From Streptosporangiaceae bacterium (GTDB lineage: Bacteria; Actinomycetota; Actinomycetes; Streptosporangiales; Streptosporangiaceae), in assembly GCA_030039095.1 (NCBI GenBank), contig JASHQP010000547.1:1-18580 (forward strand): a stretch of DNA of 18,580 nt, read 5' to 3'. The translations under genes were made by a program, and so were the position numbers. This document shows positions 1-7,215 of the stretch, piece by piece (positions within the stretch are counted from its first letter, which is position 1; every line of letters starts with the position of its first letter). Under the pieces are notes generated by a model, which worked only from the letters and a program-made list of their open reading frames with translations, was not told the DNA's origin and did no database searches.

Positions 1-1
1 G

Positions 2-1126
2 GCGGGAGTGTTCCGCGCGCCGAAGCCGGCCGCCAGCACCGGTGCGTATGCCACGGGGACGGCGGCGGTGACGCGGGGGCCGCTGACCGAGCAGACGCAG
101 GAGGACGGGACGGTGGGTGATTCCGGGTCGTACACGGTGGTGGTTCCCGGGTCGTCGGGCGGGTCCGGCTCGTCGCCGGGTTCGGGTTCGGGGGCGAGCA
201 CGTTCACCTGGCTGCCGCAGGTGGGGCAGACGATCCGGCAGGGCCAGCAGATTTATCAGGTGTCCGGGACCCCGGTGGTGCTGCTGTACGGCAGCGTGCC
301 GGCGTACCGGGATCTGGCCGAGGGGATGACCGGCTCGGACGTGGCCGAGCTGAACGGCGATCTGGTCAAGCTTGGTTACGCCACCGCCGCGGCGCTGGGG
401 CCCCGCTCGGGGTGGGATTACTTCAGCAGTGAGACCGCGTACGCGCTGGGGCTGCTGCAGGCGCATCTGGGACTGACGGTGACCGGGACGCTGCCGCTGG
501 GCCAGGCGGTGTTCCTGCCCGGCGCGGTCCAGGTGACCAGCCTGGGCAGCGGCGCGGTGCCGGGCGGCACGGCCACCTCCGGGGCCACGGTGCTGACTGG
601 CAGTTCGCTGACCCCGGTGGTGACGGTCGACCTGGACGCCTCGCTGCAAAGCGAGGTCGCGGTCGGGGACAAGGTATCGGTCACCCTGCCGGACAACGCA
701 GCGACGCCGGGGGTGATCTCCCAGATCACCACCGCCGCGGCCTCGTCGTCGCCGGCGACCGGGTCGGGTGACACCGGCTCAGGTAACGACGGGCCGGGCT
801 CCGGCGACGACGGGTCCGGCAACAATGGGTCGGGCACGGCGACGATCACGGTGGTGGTGTCGCTGGCCAACCCGAAGGCAGCGGGCAGCCTGAACCAGGC
901 ACCGGTCGAGGTGACGATCACCACCGGCAGTGTGAGCAACGCGCTGATAGTCCCGGTCGACGCGCTGCTGGCGCAGCCCGGCGGGGGGTACGCGGTCGAG
1001 GTGACCGGCCCGGGCGGGCATCACCTGGTGACCGTCACGCCGGGGTTGTTTGATGACGCGGCCGGGACGGTGCAGGTGACCGGCAACCTGACCCCCGGGC
1101 AGCGTGTGGTGGTGCCGGGAACATGA
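2..1126 (+). CDS. MacA/HlyD-like periplasmic adaptor with peptidoglycan-binding domain (5' partial)
   Basis: This is the adaptor-like subunit of a MacAB-type ABC export system. The frame is open to the window edge and no signal peptide or membrane anchor is visible, so the start lies upstream; the GTG at 8 is probably internal. Numbering from that GTG, a Gly/Ser-rich linker covers about 37-64 and is followed by a short lipoyl/barrel-like stretch (residues 67-95). A peptidoglycan-binding-1-like segment follows at about 104-165 (LAEGMTGSDVAELN, then LLQAHLGLTVTGTL). A second Gly/Ser/Asp/Asn linker lies at about 250-276, and a C-terminal beta-rich adaptor domain ends in VVVPGT. The stop overlaps the next gene's ATG (ATGA), and the ABC ATPase and MacB permease follow directly. 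That layout is typical of actinobacterial adaptor-ATPase-permease operons. The exported substrate cannot be told. Confidence 0.82.
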   Translation, partial: AGVFRAPKPAASTGAYATGTAAVTRGPLTEQTQEDGTVGDSGSYTVVVPGSSGGSGSSPGSGSGASTFTWLPQVGQTIRQGQQIYQVSGTPVVLLYGSVPAYRDLAEGMTGSDVAELNGDLVKLGYATAAALGPRSGWDYFSSETAYALGLLQAHLGLTVTGTLPLGQAVFLPGAVQVTSLGSGAVPGGTATSGATVLTGSSLTPVVTVDLDASLQSEVAVGDKVSVTLPDNAATPGVISQITTAAASSSPATGSGDTGSGNDGPGSGDDGSGNNGSGTATITVVVSLANPKAAGSLNQAPVEVTITTGSVSNALIVPVDALLAQPGGGYAVEVTGPGGHHLVTVTPGLFDDAAGTVQVTGNLTPGQRVVVPGT

Positions 1127-1983
1127 GCGGCCACACGATGACCCTGCCCACCGCCGCGGCGCACCTCGCGGCCGGGGCGCGCGAACCGGTGCTGGAACTG
1201 GTGACGGTGACCAAGGTGTACCCGGGCAGGCCGCCGGTGCCAGCCCTGCGGGGTGTGAGCCTGCAGCTCGCAGCCGGAGAACTGGTCGCCGTGCTCGGGC
1301 CGTCAGGGTCGGGCAAGACCACGCTGCTGCACCTGGCCGGCACGCTGGACCTGCCCACCGCGGGGACCGTCCGGGTGGCCGGGCTGGACGTAGCCACGCT
1401 GGGCGATAAGCAGCTGGCCGGCCTGCGCGCATCGGCTATCGGGTTCGTGTTCCAGCAGTTCTTCCTGGCCGAGCACCAGTCTTTGCTGGACAACGTGGCG
1501 GACGGGCTGCTGTATGCCGGGGTGGCCCTGGGCCAGCGCCGCGAGCTGGCCGCCGAAGCGCTGGGCCGGGTCGGGCTGGGGGACAGGCTGGCCGCGAAGC
1601 CCACCCAGCTGTCGGGGGGGCAGCGGCAGCGGGTGGCGATCGCCCGGGCCATCGCCGGCTCCCCCGCGATCGTGCTGGCCGACGAGCCCACCGGGAACCT
1701 GGACCAGGCCACCGGGGCCGCCATCCTGGACCTGCTCGCCCACCTCAACACCACCGCAGGGACCACGATCGTGGTCGTCACCCACGACGAGCAGGTCGCC
1801 GCGCGGATGCACCGGCAGGTACGGATGCTCGACGGCCGCATCATCTCCGACACAGCGCTCGCGCAGGCTCCTGGCCCAGCCCCCACCGCCGGTCTCGGTG
1901 CCGCGCGTGCGGCTGCCGGGCCGGACGAGGCCACGGAACGGATCGCGGGCTGGCCCGGCGAGCCAGAAGGAGGACACCGGTGA
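1123..1983 (+). CDS. ABC transporter ATP-binding protein, MacB/LolD type
   Basis: This cytoplasmic ATPase of 286 residues powers the MacB-like exporter encoded around it. All the nucleotide-binding motifs are intact: Walker A GPSGSGKTT at 59-67, Q-loop Q111/Q112, signature LSGGQ at 163-167, Walker B IVLADEP at 183-189 with the D-loop following, and H-loop H221. The ADEPTGNLD wording is characteristic of the LolD/MacB/FtsE branch. The N-terminal 20 residues and the last 40 residues lie outside the core and are low in complexity. The ATG overlaps the stop of the adaptor by four bases (ATGA), and its own stop overlaps the GTG of the permease, so the three genes appear translationally coupled. 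A second ATG five codons downstream (1138) is an alternative start. Confidence 0.95.
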   Translation: MSGHTMTLPTAAAHLAAGAREPVLELVTVTKVYPGRPPVPALRGVSLQLAAGELVAVLGPSGSGKTTLLHLAGTLDLPTAGTVRVAGLDVATLGDKQLAGLRASAIGFVFQQFFLAEHQSLLDNVADGLLYAGVALGQRRELAAEALGRVGLGDRLAAKPTQLSGGQRQRVAIARAIAGSPAIVLADEPTGNLDQATGAAILDLLAHLNTTAGTTIVVVTHDEQVAARMHRQVRMLDGRIISDTALAQAPGPAPTAGLGAARAAAGPDEATERIAGWPGEPEGGHR

Positions 1984-3248
1984 CCAGGACCATGCCCGGA
2001 ACCCGTGCCGCGCGTCGGGTAGCGCCCGGCCGCGGCCCTGCAGCCGCCCGGCTGCGGGCAGCGGACCTGGCCCGGCTGGCCACCGTGGGCCTGCGCACCC
2101 GCAAGCTGCGCGCCGCGCTGTCGGCGCTGGGTATAGCGATCGGGGTCGCGGCGATCGTGGCCGTGCTCGGCCTGTCCTCCTCCTCAGCCGCCGCGCTGAA
2201 CGCCGAGATCGCGGCGCTGGGCACCAACCTGCTCACCGTCCAGCCCGGGCAGAACCTCACCGGCGGCACCGCCGAACTGCCGGCCGCCGCCCCGGCGATG
2301 ATCTCCCGGCTGCCCGGCGTCAACCAGGTGCAGTCAACCGGGACAACCAGCGCCAGCGTCTACCGCTCGCCGCTGATCCCCTCGGTCAACACCAACGCAC
2401 TCACCGTCGACGCCGCGACCTTGGGACTGCCCGCCACCGCCGGGACCAGCCTGGCCCAGGGCGAGTTCCTCAACACCGCCACCGCCCGCGAGCCCGTCGC
2501 CGTGCTCGGCGCCGCCGCCGCGCAACTGCTCGGCATCGACAAGGTCTTCCCCGGCGAACGGGTCTGGGTCACCGGTACCGATGCGAACGGCAACGGCGGC
2601 ATGTGGCTGTATGTCGCCGGGATCCTCGAGCCGGATGTGCTGTCCCCCGACGTCGACTCCTCGGTCCTGGTCGGGTTCCCGTTCGCCGGGCAGTACCTGT
2701 CCTTCGACGGCTACCCCACCACCATCTACGTCAAGGCCGCCGGCAGCCGGGTCAACGCCGTGGACAAACTGCTCGCCGCGCAGGCCAACCCCGAAAACCC
2801 CAGCGGCGTAGAGGTGTCGCAGCCGTCGGACGCCCTGGTCGCCCAGGCCGACGCCAAGGCCGCGTTCAGCACCCTGTTTCTGGGCCTCGGCGCGGTGGCG
2901 CTGCTGGTCGGCGCCATCGGCGTGGCCAACATCATGGTCATCTCCGTCCTGGAACGCCGGTCGGAGATCGGGCTGCGCCGGGCGCTGGGCGCCACCCGCG
3001 GGCACATCCGGACCCAGTTCCTGGCCGAAGCGATCACCCTGTCGGTGATCGGCGGCGTCGCCGGAATCATCACCGGCGCCGCCGCCACCGCGATCTACGC
3101 CCACGGCAAGGGCTGGGCCGCGGTCATCCCCGTCGACGCCTGGGCCGGCGGTCTGGCGGCCGCCATCGCAATCGGCGCCCTGGCCGGCCTGCTGCCCGCT
3201 ATCCGCGCTGCCCGCCTGTCCCCCACGGAGGCTCTCTGGAGCCTGTGA
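1980..3248 (+). CDS. ABC transporter permease, MacB/FtsX family
   Basis: This membrane subunit has 422 residues. It has the MacB layout: a basic N-terminus, a first membrane helix at about 47-66 (ALSALGIAIGVAAIVAVLGL), a large extracytoplasmic MacB_PCD-like domain at about 70-295, and then three helices at about 298-322, 348-372 and 386-407. The hallmark ERRSEIGLRRALGATRGHI lies at about 325-343, in the cytoplasmic loop expected to contact the ATPase. The GTG start overlaps the ATPase stop (GTGA), which favours this start over the downstream ATG at codon 5. The protein presumably works with the adaptor and ATPase to export a peptide, lipid or drug. A short GC-rich inverted repeat (CGGGT/ACCCG, 3250-3262) follows the stop without a T tract. 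Confidence 0.93.
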   Translation: MTRTMPGTRAARRVAPGRGPAAARLRAADLARLATVGLRTRKLRAALSALGIAIGVAAIVAVLGLSSSSAAALNAEIAALGTNLLTVQPGQNLTGGTAELPAAAPAMISRLPGVNQVQSTGTTSASVYRSPLIPSVNTNALTVDAATLGLPATAGTSLAQGEFLNTATAREPVAVLGAAAAQLLGIDKVFPGERVWVTGTDANGNGGMWLYVAGILEPDVLSPDVDSSVLVGFPFAGQYLSFDGYPTTIYVKAAGSRVNAVDKLLAAQANPENPSGVEVSQPSDALVAQADAKAAFSTLFLGLGAVALLVGAIGVANIMVISVLERRSEIGLRRALGATRGHIRTQFLAEAITLSVIGGVAGIITGAAATAIYAHGKGWAAVIPVDAWAGGLAAAIAIGALAGLLPAIRAARLSPTEALWSL

Positions 3249-3333
3249 ACGGGTGCAACCCGCGCGTCAAGGCGTCACAGAAGCGCGCCTGCCCTATCCA
3301 GGTAAGCCCCAGCCGCGGGCCTTCGCGCCGCCG

Positions 3334-3561
3334 ATGACCCGCCCGATCACCGAGTCTGCCGCAGCAGGGGACCTCCGCAACGGGGTCGGAGTCACCATCG
3401 GCGGCCATGTTGCCTCGGTGCCGTTCACCATCCAAGACACCCCGTATGAGATCAGCCTGCTCGCATTCGGGCAGTCCGCCAGGGCTCCGCACCGGAGCGC
3501 AGTCGAGGCAGCCGATCGCCGGGCCGGCGCTGGCCCTTGCCAACGTCCGCCCGTAGGCTGA
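3334..3561 (+). CDS. Small hypothetical ORF, possible gene remnant
   Basis: This open frame lies in the 485-bp gap between the exporter operon and the sugar-epimerase gene. From the ATG at 3334 it gives 75 residues; the frame also runs back to a GTG at 3253. The stretch about 3370-3500 has strongly G/C-ending codons and reads as a plausible soluble peptide (GVGVTIGGHVASVPFTIQ). That suggests real or formerly real coding sense. No ribosome binding site is visible before the ATG or the GTG, and I do not recognise the family. It may be the remnant of a longer gene broken at the boundary between the two regions. It could also be chance coding sense in GC-rich DNA. Confidence 0.22.
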   Translation: MTRPITESAAAGDLRNGVGVTIGGHVASVPFTIQDTPYEISLLAFGQSARAPHRSAVEAADRRAGAGPCQRPPVG

Positions 3562-3565
3562 TACT
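3537..3565 (+). promoter_or_regulatory. Possible sigma-70-type promoter for the epimerase gene
   Basis: TTGCCA (3537-3542) and GATACT (3560-3565) are separated by 17 bp, and the spacer contains TAGGCT. Initiation here would leave a 5' leader of about 160 nt before the GTG at 3734. This is a match by eye only. Confidence 0.28.
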
Positions 3566-3733
3566 CCAGGGAGCGGATGATCAGCACGTGAGCGAGTGCC
3601 CAGCAGATCGCAACATAGTCAACAGCTCTGACAGCGTCCCGGCGAGCCCGGCACCAGGGCGATCGCGCACTAATCCTGAAACCACAGCAGGCCTTTGACC
3701 AGCACCTGCGGCCGATGACGAGAGGAGCAGCGG

Positions 3734-4630
3734 GTGAAGTTCGGCATCAACCTGTACCTGTGGGCAGACGAAATGCATGAAGCGCTCATGCCGGTCCTCG
3801 AGAGACTAAAGCAGATTGGCTTCGACGGCGTCGAGGTACCGATTTTCGACCTCGACCAGCACAAGTGGGCGATCTGGGGGCAGCGCCTCGACGATCTCGG
3901 ACTGCAGCGGACAGCGAACACTGTCATTGCCGCCGAGCACAACCCGCTGAGCGACGACCCGGCAGTCCGCGAAGCCGCATACCAGCACCTGAAGGAGGTC
4001 ATCGACTGTTGTGCTGCCGTCGGTTCGAGCCTCCTGTGCGGCCCGCATCAGGTGGCACTGGGCGTGTTCACGGGTAAGGGTGTCACCGACCAGGAGTGGA
4101 AGCGCAGTGTCGATCACCTGCGCCGGGGGGCTGAGTATGCAGCCGGAGCACGCGTCGTGCTGGCAGAAGAGGTCGTCAACCGCTTCGAGTTGTATCACCT
4201 GAACACCCTCGACCAGGCGATCCGCTGTATTGATGAGGTAGACCATCCCAACTGCCGCATCCACCTGGACACCTTCCACGCTCACATCGAGGAGAAGGAT
4301 CCCGCAGAGGCCATTCGCCGTGCAGGCGCGAGGATCGCACACGTTCATATATCTGAGAACGATCGAGGTGTGCCCGGAACGGGCAGCGTTCAGTGGGACG
4401 CCACGTTCGCCGCGCTTCGGGACATTGGCTATGACGGCTGGCTTACCGTCGAGGCATTCGGCAATTTCCTCCCGAACCTTGCCGCTGCAACCAGGATCTG
4501 GCGGAAGCTCTTCGACAGCGAGGACGAACTCGCTGCCGATGCTTATACATTCCTGGCCAGTAACTGGGACCGCGAGACAAAGGCTGCGTCAGTTCGAGGA
4601 GATGGCCGGGCTGGCGCCGGAAGGAGCTGA
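3734..4630 (+). CDS. Sugar phosphate isomerase/epimerase, D-tagatose 3-epimerase-like TIM barrel
   Basis: This cytoplasmic, metal-dependent enzyme of 298 residues belongs to the xylose-isomerase-like/AP-endonuclease-2 TIM-barrel superfamily. It probably epimerises or isomerises a ketose or related sugar derivative. The four expected metal ligands are visible at E146 (LAEEVVN), D179 (HLDTFH), H205 (AHVHISEND) and E240 (TVEAFG). Each is offset by a constant six residues from the ligands of Pseudomonas D-tagatose 3-epimerase as I recall them (E152, D185, H211, E246). R211 in ENDRGVPGTG fits the substrate-binding Arg. The GTG start follows GAGGAG (3722-3727) by six bases. The last 25 or so residues are basic and Gly-rich and fall outside the fold. 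A SorC regulator, aldose-epimerase-like protein, permease and dehydrogenase nearby suggest catabolism of one sugar or polyol. The exact substrate is unknown. Confidence 0.88.
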   Translation: MKFGINLYLWADEMHEALMPVLERLKQIGFDGVEVPIFDLDQHKWAIWGQRLDDLGLQRTANTVIAAEHNPLSDDPAVREAAYQHLKEVIDCCAAVGSSLLCGPHQVALGVFTGKGVTDQEWKRSVDHLRRGAEYAAGARVVLAEEVVNRFELYHLNTLDQAIRCIDEVDHPNCRIHLDTFHAHIEEKDPAEAIRRAGARIAHVHISENDRGVPGTGSVQWDATFAALRDIGYDGWLTVEAFGNFLPNLAAATRIWRKLFDSEDELAADAYTFLASNWDRETKAASVRGDGRAGAGRS

Positions 4631-4782
4631 ATCAGGGGACGGCGGTCCTGCGAGTTTCATGGGCGACGCCGTTGCGGGATTGCTCGCGCAGCCGGGTTGC
4701 CGAGTAGGCATGCCGGGTCACGGTGCCGACTACGGTGGCGGGCAGGACCGGCGCGTCAGTGCTGCAGATCCGGACGATCTCA

Positions 4783-4802
4783 GTTGACCAGGTCCGGTCA
4801 AC
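4783..4802. promoter_or_regulatory. Perfect inverted repeat, likely operator of the SorC-family regulator
   Basis: GTTGACC (4783-4789) and GGTCAAC (4796-4802) form a perfect 7-bp inverted repeat with a 6-bp spacer. It ends 31 bp before the preferred GTG start of the regulator. The position suits autoregulation by the SorC protein. The left arm also contains a -35-like TTGACC, although no convincing -10 follows at 17 bp. Confidence 0.5.
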
Positions 4803-4833
4803 GAGCGAGAGCATCCAGGAGCGAGGCGATGGA

Positions 4834-5817
4834 GTGAGAAGCACCGGCACCGACGAGGTCATTCGCTGGAACTCGGAAGAGCTCTTGCTGCGTGCCGCCT
4901 GGTTCTACTACAAGGACGAGCTTACCCAGGTCGAAATCGCCAAACGGCTGTCGCTGTCGCGCGCTTCGGTCGGCCGGCTGCTCGACCGTGCCCGCCGGGT
5001 CGGGCTGGTCTCTATCCAGCTCAATGCGGAGTATCTCGATTCATTCGAGCTGAGCGCCGAACTGCGTCGCGTGTTCCACCTGACCGAGGCGCTGGTGGTT
5101 CCGGACCACGAGAGGGAACCCAGCGACCACCGCATTCTCAACGGGCGGATCGGGTTAGGCGGGGCGCAATTCCTCAGCACCCACCTGCGCCCGGGCGGGA
5201 CTCTAGGTGTCGGCTGGGGCGAGACGGTCTCCCGCGTGATCGGGGCGACCAACTTCGGCGCGGTCGGGCCCATCCACATGATCACGCTGACCGGTGGGGT
5301 CGATGGCTACCTGCCGGCGATCCTGTCGTCTCACGGAGACGCGGCGGACGGTGACTACGCCACTACGGCCGCGGTGATCCCGGCGCCGATCCACGCGTCG
5401 TCGAAAGAGCTGGCCGCGGCGCTCCGCGAAGAACCGACCATCCAGCAGGTACTCAGGCACGCATGCGAGGTCGATCAGGCGATAGTGGGCGTTGGCACGC
5501 CGTCGCCGGATGCGACGATCGTCCAGCTGGGCTATCTGACCGAGGATGACCTGGTGCTGCTGGCCGAGCACAACGTGGTCGGCGATATCCTCGGGCAGTT
5601 CTTCGACGCCGATGGCGCCGTAGTGGACATCCCGCTGCACGAGCGACGGATTGGCATCGAGCTCGCCGATCTGAAGAAGATCCCGAAAGTCGTGGGAGTC
5701 GCGGGCGGTGTGCACAAGGTCGAGGCGATCCTGGGTGCGCTGCGTGGCGGCTTCCTCAACGTCCTTGTCACCAACGAGATCGCGGGGATCCGCCTGCTTG
5801 AACTCGAGGCGAGCTAG
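4834..5817 (+). CDS. SorC/DeoR-family sugar-binding transcriptional regulator
   Basis: This DNA-binding regulator probably senses a phosphorylated sugar and controls the surrounding catabolic genes. From the GTG at 4834 it has 327 residues, close to the usual SorC length. A helix-turn-helix lies at about 29-55 (ELTQVEIAKRLSLSRASVG, then LLDRARRVGLV). The rest matches the SorC sugar-binding domain: GTLGVGWGETVSRV at 122-135, VGVGTPSPDATIVQLGYL at 218-235, GDILGQFFDADG at 250-261, and VVGVAGGVHKVEAILGALRG at 286-305. GAGG at 4823-4826 lies seven bases before this GTG, with AGGAG slightly further upstream. An in-frame ATG at 4723 would add 37 residues of non-family sequence and would place the inverted repeat inside the gene. 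I therefore prefer 4834. The gene is convergent with the DUF4432 gene. Confidence 0.9.
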   Translation: MRSTGTDEVIRWNSEELLLRAAWFYYKDELTQVEIAKRLSLSRASVGRLLDRARRVGLVSIQLNAEYLDSFELSAELRRVFHLTEALVVPDHEREPSDHRILNGRIGLGGAQFLSTHLRPGGTLGVGWGETVSRVIGATNFGAVGPIHMITLTGGVDGYLPAILSSHGDAADGDYATTAAVIPAPIHASSKELAAALREEPTIQQVLRHACEVDQAIVGVGTPSPDATIVQLGYLTEDDLVLLAEHNVVGDILGQFFDADGAVVDIPLHERRIGIELADLKKIPKVVGVAGGVHKVEAILGALRGGFLNVLVTNEIAGIRLLELEAS

Positions 5818-5865
5818 AGCCCGGTAAATAGCGGATCGTACGGGCCCCCTGGGAAGCCTCTGCAG

Positions 5866-6984
5866 CTACGAGAGTCGTGCGATCCTAGCCTCGAAGTCTG
5901 CAATGGCTGCCTCTCCGGCAAGTGCGCCCACTTCGAGGTCATAGCGGCGTTCCTCCCCGGGCTCGAGCCATTGCAGTTCGCCCCGTTCCCGCGCATCCCT
6001 GCGACCTGCGTCCCGGTTGGTGCTCGGCTCCATGGCCAGTGCGTAGGTTCCCTCGCCCATCATGCGCCAGACGGTGTGGTGGGGGAGCTGGCCGATGTGA
6101 AAGACCTGGTACACCCCGAGGGCAAGCCTCCGGTTCACCAGCGCGACCGGAACGGTTCCCGCCGACTCCGCAATGAGGTCGTGCTCGAAGCAGGCCTCAG
6201 TGAAATTCTTGATCGGCGCTGACATCGTCTGGTATCCCTCGATCGGCACGCCATAATCCGTGGTGGTCTCCCGGCTGGGCACGATGAGCTCGGACAATTC
6301 GTCGAGCACAGGGAAACCCGCATTGCAGTGGTAGAGAAACATATGCGACGTGCGCGTGTGCCCGGCGTTCTCCACCCTGTCATGAATTGTGAAGTGCGAG
6401 TCGCCCACCTTCGCCTCTATGCGGCGATGCAGTACTAGGTACTCACCGAAGACGGTACTTTGCTGTACCTCTCCTTCGGCCCAGAGAACGCACTCATCGC
6501 CATCCCACTGCTCGCCATATCCAATCAGGCGTGCGGGCAGACCGCCGATGCGTCCATGGAGCCCGTACCGGACTGTCGTCATGATGTGTGGCTGATTGAA
6601 ATGCTCAGCGGTGTCCTCGCCCGGTGCGAGGGTGTGGTCGAGCCCGCAGGTGACAACCATGCCGCCACCCCATGACCGGAACCAGCCCCATCCGTCGGCC
6701 TCGTAGTACCACGGCGCGACGATCCCGGAACCCGATTGCCAGCTGAGCGGCCGCCCATTCTGCTCGGTGCGCCCGACGTCGAAGCTGCGGTCAACCAGCA
6801 CCTCGAAGGCGAACCCAGAGCCGGTGCGGAATTCCAGAACGCGAACGCCCCTGGCCTGGCTGTCGCCGAGCGTGACGAGCCGGACTCCCGCGACTTGCTC
6901 GAGCCGCCCGACGCGCCGAAGTAGCTCTGACTTCACGTAGCGGCGACCAAACAGCTCGGACACTGGCGATCCAACCTTTCTCAT
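5866..6984 (-). CDS. DUF4432 family aldose 1-epimerase-like protein
   Basis: This protein of 372 residues has the beta-sandwich (galactose-mutarotase-like) features of the DUF4432 group, often annotated as aldose 1-epimerase family. It probably interconverts anomers of, or binds, the cluster's sugar substrate in the cytoplasm. Visible conserved points are DRSFDVG at 65-71, GLHGRIGGLPAR at 141-152 with H143, MFLYHCNAGFPVLDE at 215-229 with H219, and AMEPSTNRDAGR at 317-328 with E319. The last supplies the expected acidic catalytic residue. No good ribosome binding site precedes the ATG at 6984. A GTG at 6963 has AAAGG and GGA upstream and gives MSELFGRRY, which looks like the usual family start, so the true protein may be 365 residues. 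It is divergent from the permease and convergent with the regulator. Confidence 0.88.
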   Translation of the reverse strand: MRKVGSPVSELFGRRYVKSELLRRVGRLEQVAGVRLVTLGDSQARGVRVLEFRTGSGFAFEVLVDRSFDVGRTEQNGRPLSWQSGSGIVAPWYYEADGWGWFRSWGGGMVVTCGLDHTLAPGEDTAEHFNQPHIMTTVRYGLHGRIGGLPARLIGYGEQWDGDECVLWAEGEVQQSTVFGEYLVLHRRIEAKVGDSHFTIHDRVENAGHTRTSHMFLYHCNAGFPVLDELSELIVPSRETTTDYGVPIEGYQTMSAPIKNFTEACFEHDLIAESAGTVPVALVNRRLALGVYQVFHIGQLPHHTVWRMMGEGTYALAMEPSTNRDAGRRDARERGELQWLEPGEERRYDLEVGALAGEAAIADFEARIARLS

Positions 6985-7138
6985 GCAAGACGCCGAAGTC
7001 CTGGCAAGTCGCCAGGTGCCGGGCGGCAGTTGCGGCGCTCAGTCCGCCACGTTCGCGGGCCTGTACGATCACGCGACCCTCCTTGCCGCACGCGGCGAAG
7101 CAGTCTGTTCTCTCAGGTCGCATGATCGGCGGCGAACC

Positions 7139-7198
7139 TTGACAACGTTCGTCGAGGGGCCTGATCATCTGCTTACGGCCTGAGCATCTGCTTATCAG
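7139..7198 (+). promoter_or_regulatory. Permease promoter region with 19-bp-period direct repeat
   Basis: A consensus -35 TTGACA lies at 7139-7144. It is followed by two near-identical 15-mers, CTGATCATCTGCTTA at 7161-7175 and CTGAGCATCTGCTTA at 7180-7194, which differ at one base and repeat with a 19-bp period. The block is bounded by CTGAT and ATCAG. It ends seven bases before the permease ribosome binding site (GGAGG, 7205-7209). Tandem sites here would let a regulator or structured leader control the permease. No strong -10 is evident: TGATCA or GATCAT occupies the expected position. Confidence 0.5.
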
Positions 7199-7215
7199 AC
7201 CACTGGAGGCTCTGT

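Noticed and set aside
1035..1977. Long minus-strand frames opposite the ABC ATPase
   Set aside because: Arg/Pro/Ala-rich antisense shadows; the plus-strand ATPase has all its motifs.
3250..3262. CGGGT-GCA-ACCCG hairpin as terminator after the MacB permease
   Set aside because: Short stem with no T tract; too weak to call as a terminator.
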